Assembly (NCBI GenBank): GCA_002395405.1
Contig: DGWX01000064.1
Coordinates: 1-9,263, forward strand
Length of the DNA: 9,263 nucleotides
From: Christensenella sp. UBA4247
GTDB taxonomy: Bacteria > Bacillota > Clostridia > Christensenellales > CAG-1252
Direction: 5' to 3'
Part shown: positions 4,974-9,263 of the stretch, in pieces
Layout of the letters: each line of letters opens with the position of its first letter
Numbering within the stretch: the stretch's first letter is position 1
Made by a program: the position numbers and the translations under genes
The notes under the pieces: generated by a model
The model's database searches: none
What the model was told of the DNA's origin: nothing
The model's input: only the letters and a program-made list of their open reading frames with translations

Positions 4974-6551
4974 TTATTCTTTGTCTTCCGAGGAAGAAGC
5001 GGCAACTTCTTCGACTTCGGCCTCTTCCGCCGGAGTCGTTCCTTTGAGTTCGAAGCTCGCGTCGGGAGCAACGGCGCCCGCAACGAGGCTTTCGGGGGTT
5101 TCTTCGCTTTCGGAAGAACCTTCCGCTTTGCCCTCTTTCTTTTCAAGCGCGTTGATGATCGCGTAGGTTACGATACCGAGGATCAGCGCGGTTGCGATCG
5201 CGGTGATGGAGATCGTCTTGCTGACGTGTCCGCCGGAGATCGCGTAAGGAATTTGGATCGAGAGGCCGCCGATACCGGAGATCAGGATCGCGGATACCGT
5301 GAAGAGGTTCTTGTTATCGCCGAGATCGATATTCTTGAACATTTTCAGTCCGCTGACCGCGATGAATCCGTACAAGGTCAAGCAAACGCCGCCCATTACG
5401 CAGCTCGGAATGGTTTGCAGAAGCGCCATAACGGGGCTGAGGAAGGACAAGACGATACACATGATCGCCGCTACGAGGATCGTACGGATCGAAGCGTTCT
5501 TGGTGATCGCGACGCAACCGACGGATTCGCCGTACGTGGTGTTCGGGCAGATACCGAAGATCGTTCCCGCGATGGAGCCTACGCCGTCGCCGAGGAGAGT
5601 CTTTTCGAGGCCCGGTTCACCTTCCACGAGGTCGCGGCCGATGATGGAGCCGAGGTTCTTGTGATCCGCGATATGCTCAGCGAAAACGACGAGCGCAACC
5701 GGGATAAAGGCAAGCGCAACTTCGCCGACGCCCGCCCAGTTGAGAAGGTTCGCGCCGCTGATGCCCGCTTCTTTGTTCGCGATTTCTTTAATGCCCTCGA
5801 GGAGACCGAAGCGCGGATAGTTCAAGAAAGCGGTAATGCCCGTAAATTTGCCGTTCACGACGAAGTTTTTAACGATGGGATCCCAGTTGATGATTTGGAG
5901 ATACTCGACCTTGAAGCAGTAACCGAAGATCGAGAAGATCGAAGCGCAGAGATAGCCGGCGCCGATACCCAAAATAAAGGGGATCAACTTCATATTCTTA
6001 TATTTCTTTTGGGTGGAGCAAATAACGATCACGATGAAGGCTACAAGGCCGCAAAGAAGGCCGATCAGGTTGTAGCCGCCGTTCAAAGCGTCGCCGTTTG
6101 CTTTTACGATGTCACCCATCGCGCTGCCCGCAAGGGAGAGACCGATCAAAGCGACCGTCGGCCCGATGATAACGGGAGGCATCAATTTCGAAACCCATTT
6201 CGTTCCCGCAAAGTGGATCACGATCGCGATCACAACGTACACGAGACCCGCGAAGATGGAACCGACCAAGATACCGCAGTAGCCATACGTCATCGCGACG
6301 AACAAAGAGCTCAGGAACGCGAAGGAGCTGCCGAGGAACACGGGGCTCTTAAAGCGCGTAAAGAGCAGATACACGATCGTTCCTACGCCTGCGCCGAGGA
6401 TCGCCGCCGGAATCTGCGTGGGCAAGCCGATGATGGTCGGAACCGCAATGGTTGCCGCCATAATGGCAAGCACTTGTTGAAGAGCAAAGACGATCAGTTG
6501 ACTGATCTTCGGCTTGTCTTCAACGTCGAATACGAGACCGTTTTTATTCAT
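4974..6551 (-). CDS. uraA: Uracil permease, NCS2 (nucleobase-cation symporter 2) family
   Basis: 525 residues. The ATG at 6549-6551 has GGAGG 7 nt upstream. The protein is a polytopic inner-membrane carrier of the UraA/PyrP type, with hydrophobic segments spanning about residues 18-469 and importing uracil with a cation. Conserved parts: FALQQVLAIMAATIAVP (22-38), where many homologues have His in place of the second Gln; PPVIIGPTVALIG; AEHIADHKNLG (291-301, Glu292); and PNTTYGESVG (336-345, Glu342). The two Glu match the substrate-binding glutamates of this family. After residue 469 there is an unusual soluble tail of about 56 residues, acidic and Ser/Ala rich. It heads an operon with upp and is preceded by an attenuator-like leader. 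Some NCS2 members carry xanthine; the upp partner and leader argue for uracil. Confidence 0.93.
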   Translation of the reverse strand: MNKNGLVFDVEDKPKISQLIVFALQQVLAIMAATIAVPTIIGLPTQIPAAILGAGVGTIVYLLFTRFKSPVFLGSSFAFLSSLFVAMTYGYCGILVGSIFAGLVYVVIAIVIHFAGTKWVSKLMPPVIIGPTVALIGLSLAGSAMGDIVKANGDALNGGYNLIGLLCGLVAFIVIVICSTQKKYKNMKLIPFILGIGAGYLCASIFSIFGYCFKVEYLQIINWDPIVKNFVVNGKFTGITAFLNYPRFGLLEGIKEIANKEAGISGANLLNWAGVGEVALAFIPVALVVFAEHIADHKNLGSIIGRDLVEGEPGLEKTLLGDGVGSIAGTIFGICPNTTYGESVGCVAITKNASIRTILVAAIMCIVLSFLSPVMALLQTIPSCVMGGVCLTLYGFIAVSGLKMFKNIDLGDNKNLFTVSAILISGIGGLSIQIPYAISGGHVSKTISITAIATALILGIVTYAIINALEKKEGKAEGSSESEETPESLVAGAVAPDASFELKGTTPAEEAEVEEVAASSSEDKE

Positions 6552-6580
6552 ATGAATACCTCCATAATAAAATTTCTTAT

Positions 6581-6612
6581 AAAAAAACCTTGCCGGGCGA
6601 AATCCGACAAGG
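6581..6612 (-). terminator. Leader terminator (attenuator) upstream of uraA
   Basis: Minus-strand arms CCTTGTCGG (6604-6612) and CCGGCAAGG (6588-6596) form a 9-bp stem with one G-U pair and a 7-nt loop, followed directly by seven T (6581-6587). It lies between the uraA promoter and the uraA ribosome binding site, so it must be bypassed for uraA-upp expression. Confidence 0.88.
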
Positions 6613-6650
6613 CATATAAGCAAAAAATGTATTCACTTAAATCTTGTCGA
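6604..6650 (-). promoter_or_regulatory. Antiterminator of the uraA leader
   Basis: TCGACAAG on the minus strand (6643-6650) is complementary to CTTGTCGG (6604-6611), the 5' arm of the terminator. Next to it AUUUAAG (6636-6642) can pair with CUUAUAU (with one U-U mismatch), extending the helix around a U6 loop. Forming this helix excludes the terminator. Its 5' arm is also part of the upstream stem at 6639-6675, so the structures are mutually exclusive. Confidence 0.75.
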
Positions 6651-6675
6651 TATCTCGTATCGCTCTTAAAGATTT
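6639..6675 (-). promoter_or_regulatory. Candidate PyrR-binding loop (anti-antiterminator)
   Basis: Minus-strand lower stem AAATCTT/AAGATTT (6669-6675 with 6639-6645), an asymmetric purine-rich internal loop (UAAGAG opposite AC), upper stem CGATA/TATCG (6658-6662 with 6648-6652) and a terminal CGAGA loop. As I recall, Bacillus PyrR sites share this plan: lower stem, purine-rich asymmetric bulge, upper stem, CNGNGA loop. ACGAGA here matches that loop except at its first base. It starts about 5 nt after the predicted transcription start. pyrR is encoded nearby. Confidence 0.68.
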
Positions 6676-6686
6676 TCTTTACGACT

Positions 6687-6715
6687 ATGTTATCATAGGC
6701 CTTACAGGCTGTCAA
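6687..6715 (-). promoter_or_regulatory. Promoter of the uraA-upp operon
   Basis: The minus strand has a perfect TTGACA (6710-6715), a 17-nt spacer and TAACAT (6687-6692), with TG one base before the -10. Transcription should start near 6680, giving a leader of about 130 nt. Confidence 0.8.
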
Positions 6716-6785
6716 GCGTTTTTCCGAGATATTGCGACAATTTTTTTCGCCCGAATTTCGATCTCGTAATTTTTCGTTTTTCGAT

Positions 6786-6822
6786 AAAAAAGCGCCCCGA
6801 CGGAAGATAGCCGACGGGGCGC
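6786..6822 (-). terminator. Strong intrinsic terminator of the YwaF-like gene
   Basis: The minus strand has GCGCCCCG (6815-6822) pairing perfectly with CGGGGCGC (6792-6799). A T-T mismatch and three further GC pairs follow inside, with a 7-nt loop, and then six T (6786-6791). It begins 23 nt after the stop codon of the gene ending at 6846 and insulates it from the uraA promoter. Confidence 0.92.
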
Positions 6823-6845
6823 AAATCAACGATCGAATGCAAAGA

Positions 6846-7667
6846 TCAATTTTTCGCGGGCGCTTTGGAACGCCTTTCGATCAAATGGAAAATACCGTAA
6901 TAGATCATATAAATGATAAACGCCAAAACGGTAAGCGCGCCGATATAGAAGAATATGACAGCGAGCCAATGCATCTTTTGGAAAGCGCCGTTCACCGCCT
7001 CGATGGGAACGGTTTTTCTGAAATACGGGCTGATATAGCACATATTGATCTCCATATTCGGAACCGCGGCGTGCGCGGCAACGTTAAAGATCGTGGCAAC
7101 GATTACGAAACCTACAAACACGGGGATCGCATTCAGGAAGAAGGAAAGTTTCTTGATCTTTTCTTTGTAATGTACCGCGATAAGGACGGAAGAGGCGATT
7201 TGGAGCCCGTGGTGAACCATCGTTTGAACGTTTACATAGGCGGTCGGTCCGAAAGTAGTTTGCGGGAAAGAATAGGTCGCGAGACCACCCAAAAGAACGT
7301 AGGTGGAAACGTACGCGATAAACAGGTCCCTGACCTTTCCTTCCTTCAAACAGGCGACGGGCAATAGGAACCATAGCGGCGAATCGCAAAGTTGAAGCGG
7401 GAACGTGGACCAATTATACGCCCAATATAAAGTACCGTCTTCATTAAAATGCGCAGCTTCTTCCACCTGTTTTATGACTTCCATCGTAAACATAATCGCC
7501 CAAATGATAATGAGGACGAGGCGGAATACCTTATTATCCGCATTGCGAAAGAAGAGACAAAGCAAAAAAGTGATAACGATAACGGACGCGACCGCGACCC
7601 AGTGAAACGTCCCCCAAGCGAGAGGCACGGTCATCGTTGACTTAAAAAAATGCAATACTTTTTCCAT
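6846..7667 (-). CDS. YwaF/TMEM164-like multipass membrane protein (TIGR02206-type)
   Basis: 273 residues. The ATG (7665-7667) follows AAGGA at a 6-nt spacing. About seven membrane segments can be placed: roughly 20-40, 48-65, 88-106, 114-132, 155-168, 178-200 and 233-260. The signature of the YwaF family is present: FPLQLCD (89-95) ending a segment, and VHHGLQI (151-157). Human TMEM164, a distant relative, is reported as an acyltransferase using a Cys/His pair; here C94 and H152 or H153 are the obvious equivalents, with similar spacing as I recall. The bacterial function is not established. The C-terminal tail is basic (ERRSKAPAKN), which by the positive-inside rule suggests it is cytoplasmic. 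It is a single-gene unit with consensus promoter and strong terminator. Family placement is good; enzymatic role is inference. Confidence 0.82.
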   Translation of the reverse strand: MEKVLHFFKSTMTVPLAWGTFHWVAVASVIVITFLLCLFFRNADNKVFRLVLIIIWAIMFTMEVIKQVEEAAHFNEDGTLYWAYNWSTFPLQLCDSPLWFLLPVACLKEGKVRDLFIAYVSTYVLLGGLATYSFPQTTFGPTAYVNVQTMVHHGLQIASSVLIAVHYKEKIKKLSFFLNAIPVFVGFVIVATIFNVAAHAAVPNMEINMCYISPYFRKTVPIEAVNGAFQKMHWLAVIFFYIGALTVLAFIIYMIYYGIFHLIERRSKAPAKN

Positions 7668-7691
7668 AGATTATCCTTCGTATTTTGTATT

Positions 7692-7720
7692 ATTATACGA
7701 TAGTTTTCCTCGTTTGTCAA
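7692..7720 (-). promoter_or_regulatory. Consensus promoter of the YwaF-like gene
   Basis: The minus strand has perfect TTGACA (7715-7720), a 17-nt spacer and perfect TATAAT (7692-7697), matching the sigma-A consensus at every position. Predicted transcription start is about 7685, leaving a leader of about 18 nt. Confidence 0.88.
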
Positions 7721-7817
7721 GCGTCGCCGGAAGCGGGCGAAAACGAGCGGTTCTCGACATAAGGAAAGGTCCGAATCACCGCGCGTCTTCTTGTCGAAAA
7801 ACGAGGGAGTAGCTCCT

Positions 7818-8420
7818 TTATTCAAAGGGACGAATGCGGTACGTCGCGCCGATCGCCTCGATCATTCGGGCGCACTCTTCCTCTTCCTCTTTCGAAAGGG
7901 TCGTAGCTACCGTGGAAAGAACGACCTTGGGGATCACTTTTACGCAATCTTTTGCAAACGAAAGGAGCGCGCCGAACGATCCTTTCCCGAATGACGGGCG
8001 GACTTCTTCCATATATCTTTTCTCGGAAGGCGTGTTCAAGCTGATGGAAACGACGTCGATCAGACCCGCGAGTTCCCCCGCGATCTTCCTACCGTTTATA
8101 AGGTCGCCGAGACCGTTCGTATTCAAGCGGATCGGTTTATCGTATTTCTCTTTCAAAAACGCGGCGATCTCTTTGATCGCGTCCAGCCGCTCGGTCGGTT
8201 CTCCGAATCCGCAAAACACGATCTCATCAAACGAAGATACGTCGCGCTTTTCGAATTCCGCTTCCACTTCTTGAACGGTAGGCTCTTTTTCAAGCCACAA
8301 TCTGTCCGACTGCCCTACCCGATCGGTTTTGTTTCGCAAGCAAAACACGCAAGCGCAAGGGCAACGGTTAGTCAAATTGATATAAAGATTATTATGTACT
8401 TGATATACTATATTGTTCAT
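7818..8420 (-). CDS. TatD-associated radical SAM protein
   Basis: 200 residues. The start has GGAG 6 nt upstream (GGAGTTATATATG). The N-terminus VYQVHNNLYINLTNRCPCACVFC carries the radical SAM cluster motif CxxxCxxC (C20, C24, C27), plus an extra Cys at 22. GFGEPTERLD (71-80) is the SAM-binding GGE-like motif, followed by LNTNGLGDLING (99-110) and VSISLNTPS (124-132). The length and these motifs match the small family usually found next to tatD (TIGR04038 type). The [4Fe-4S] cluster would cleave SAM to a 5'-deoxyadenosyl radical; substrate and product are not known for the family. Here it lies 29 nt downstream of an ACT-domain gene and probably shares a transcript with it and pckA; no tatD is in the window. 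Family call is strong, function unknown. Confidence 0.9.
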   Translation of the reverse strand: MNNIVYQVHNNLYINLTNRCPCACVFCLRNKTDRVGQSDRLWLEKEPTVQEVEAEFEKRDVSSFDEIVFCGFGEPTERLDAIKEIAAFLKEKYDKPIRLNTNGLGDLINGRKIAGELAGLIDVVSISLNTPSEKRYMEEVRPSFGKGSFGALLSFAKDCVKVIPKVVLSTVATTLSKEEEEECARMIEAIGATYRIRPFE

Positions 8421-8449
8421 ATATAACTCCGCAGGAAATCAAGAACGGA

Positions 8450-8815
8450 TCATTCGATCTCATATCCTTTTTCGGCAAGTGCCTTTAAGCCCTTTTCGAA
8501 ATTCTCACTTTTAAGGAGGATCGTGTCGGTATTATAAGTGGAAATAGCAAAGATCCCGATCTTTTCTTCGGCAAGTATCGCGGAGATCTTCGATAAGATC
8601 CCGATCAAAGAAAAGTCCAATTCGCCTTGGATCCGAAACGCTTTCCAGCCGCTTTCTTTCGCGATCGTATCGTTCGGCGTCAAGCGCGTTTCGCAAACGA
8701 GCGAGATCTCCTCGTCCGTTTTTCCAAGGAAGAAAAACCCGCTCCCTTGGGGCAAATCGGAAAGCGAACGCAGTTTGCAAACCGTCAGATCGTAAGGCAA
8801 CGCTTTCAGTTTCAT
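8450..8815 (-). CDS. ACT-domain protein (CASTOR/ACT_7-like)
   Basis: 121 residues. The ATG is preceded by a full AAGGAGG at a 4-nt spacing. Residues 1-62 form an N-terminal ACT-like half (LPYDLTVCKL, GFFFLGKTDEEISLVC). Residues 66-121 are the better recognised ACT half (LDFSLIGILSKISAILAEEKIGIFAISTYNTDTILLK in several strands and helices), ending EKGYEIE. Such stand-alone proteins are thought to bind amino acids or other small ligands at the interface between ACT units; the ligand here is unknown and no catalytic domain is attached. It is cytosolic, sits between pckA and the radical SAM gene, and is probably co-transcribed with both. A regulatory role for a neighbour is possible but not shown. 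Its leader carries a strong GCAA-capped hairpin. Confidence 0.85.
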   Translation of the reverse strand: MKLKALPYDLTVCKLRSLSDLPQGSGFFFLGKTDEEISLVCETRLTPNDTIAKESGWKAFRIQGELDFSLIGILSKISAILAEEKIGIFAISTYNTDTILLKSENFEKGLKALAEKGYEIE

Positions 8816-8831
8816 TTTTCCTCCTTATAGA

Positions 8832-8857
8832 GATAGAGAGAATTGCTTCTCTCTATC
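8832..8857 (-). other. Intercistronic GCAA-capped hairpin between pckA and the ACT gene
   Basis: In the minus-strand transcript a perfect 11-bp stem (arms 8847-8857 and 8832-8842) closes on GCAA, a GNRA tetraloop. It ends 5 nt before the AAGGAGG of the ACT gene and starts 28 nt after the pckA stop. With no U tract it is not a standard terminator; mRNA stabilisation of pckA or modulation of downstream translation is more likely. Confidence 0.75.
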
Positions 8858-8885
8858 CTACGAATCAATTTATGTCCGAATGTTT

Positions 8886-9263
8886 TTATTTCAGCGAGGG
8901 ACCCGCTTTTACGAGCGCTTTGCCCGCTTCGTTCGTTTCGTACTTCGCGAAGTTCTTTACGAATCTTGCCGCAAGGTCTTGCGCCTTTTCTTCCCACTTC
9001 GCCGCGTCTTGATAGGTATCGCGCGGATCGAGGATACCGGTATCCACGCCTTTCAACTCGGTCGGAACTTCGAGGTCGAAATACGGGATCTTCTTGGTGG
9101 GAGCCTTATTGATCTCGCCGTTCAAGATCGCGTCGATAATGCCGCGGGTATCCTTGATCGAGATCCTCTTACCCGTTCCGTTCCATCCGGTATTTACGAG
9201 GTAAGCTTTCGCACCGCTCTTTTTCATTTTCTTTACGAGCTCTTCCGCATATTTGGTGGGGTG
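8886..9263 (-). CDS. pckA: Phosphoenolpyruvate carboxykinase (ATP), C-terminal part (gene runs off right edge)
   Basis: The last 125 codons and stop are present; the start lies beyond the right edge. The frame is open to base 9263, so the ATG at 9225-9227 is internal. The sequence HPTKYAEELVKKMKKSG is followed by LVNTGWNGTGKRISIKDTR and then VPTELKGVDTGILDPRDTY, which closely matches the C-terminus of the E. coli-type ATP-dependent enzyme, including the short VNTGWNGTGKR form without an insertion. The enzyme interconverts oxaloacetate plus ATP with PEP, CO2 and ADP; in fermentative anaerobes it may run in the carboxylating direction toward succinate. The catalytic P-loop and metal ligands lie outside the window. 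It is the upstream member of the ACT/radical SAM gene run. Identity is firm; direction of flux is inference. Confidence 0.95.
   Translation of the reverse strand, partial: HPTKYAEELVKKMKKSGAKAYLVNTGWNGTGKRISIKDTRGIIDAILNGEINKAPTKKIPYFDLEVPTELKGVDTGILDPRDTYQDAAKWEEKAQDLAARFVKNFAKYETNEAGKALVKAGPSLK

Noticed and set aside
6552..6623. Extended uraA N-terminus starting from a TTG at 6623
   Set aside because: The extra 24 codons are the leader terminator and ribosome binding site read as protein.
6577..6636. A GTG-initiated 19-residue leader peptide frame (start VNTFFAYMP) across the uraA terminator, with a TTT TTT pair
   Set aside because: No ribosome binding site lies before the GTG, and the RNA pairing pattern already explains control without translation. 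A role in coupled pausing at the U6 run is not excluded.
4854..6698. A 614-codon plus-strand open frame opposite uraA
   Set aside because: Its product is a low-complexity mix of charged residues with no family pattern, it mirrors the codon bias of uraA on the other strand, and no promoter or binding site supports it.
6698..6709. Small inverted repeat GCCT-GTA-AGGC in the spacer of the uraA promoter, as an operator
   Set aside because: Arms are only 4 bp with a 3-nt gap, which is too weak to claim a repressor site.
7740..7817. Two small hairpins after the radical SAM gene (GGAG/CTCC at 7806-7816 and CGAG/CTCG at 7744-7756), each near a T run
   Set aside because: Stems are only 4-5 bp and the T runs are short or separated from the stem, so neither is a convincing terminator. 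How this transcript ends before the next promoter is left open.

Overview
The window looks like chromosomal DNA from an anaerobic, low-to-mid GC member of the Clostridia (Firmicutes/Bacillota). The evidence is a reverse-rubrerythrin type NADH peroxidase, a Bacillus-type PyrR, a TatD-associated radical SAM protein, strong AAGGAGG-like ribosome binding sites, near-consensus sigma-A promoters with 17-18 nt spacers, and classical intrinsic terminators. Nothing resembles a phage, plasmid, insertion sequence, CRISPR array, rRNA or tRNA. Genus cannot be named from this sequence. Coding density is high, and every gene except HU is on the minus strand.

Layout, left to right: (1) 1-225, start of a reverse rubrerythrin/NADH peroxidase gene that runs off the left edge. 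It has a folded leader, and its promoter is built into the terminator of the next gene. (2) 383-1327, a membrane-anchored endonuclease/exonuclease/phosphatase-fold enzyme. (3) 1415-2143, an unrecognised 242-residue protein whose promoter is back to back with that of HU. (4) 2314-2589, the HU chromatin protein on the plus strand, ending at a two-way terminator shared with the convergent pyrR. (5) 2654-4008, an mrp-pyrR operon: an Fe-S carrier P-loop ATPase followed, with a 4-bp overlap, by the pyrimidine regulator PyrR. (6) 4266-6551, a uracil salvage operon, uraA-upp (permease, then uracil phosphoribosyltransferase). (7) 6846-7667, a YwaF/TMEM164-like membrane protein with its own consensus promoter and terminator. 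(8) 7818-9263, a run of three genes: ATP-type PEP carboxykinase (partial, off the right edge), an ACT-domain protein and a TatD-associated radical SAM protein.

The best find is regulatory. The roughly 130-nt leader of uraA holds three overlapping RNA structures: a stem with an asymmetric internal loop and a small G/A-rich terminal loop right after the transcription start, an antiterminator, and a strong intrinsic terminator just before the ribosome binding site. The geometry matches PyrR-controlled attenuation. Since pyrR lies about 3.4 kb away, the window probably contains both regulator and target: with high UMP, PyrR would hold the first stem closed and switch off uracil uptake and salvage.

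Two intercistronic hairpins (uraA/upp and pckA/ACT gene) are perfect stems capped by very stable tetraloops (UUCG and GCAA). Both sit just upstream of the next gene's ribosome binding site without a U tract. They look like mRNA processing, stabilising or translation-tuning elements rather than terminators. No intergenic gap in the window exceeds 300 bases.
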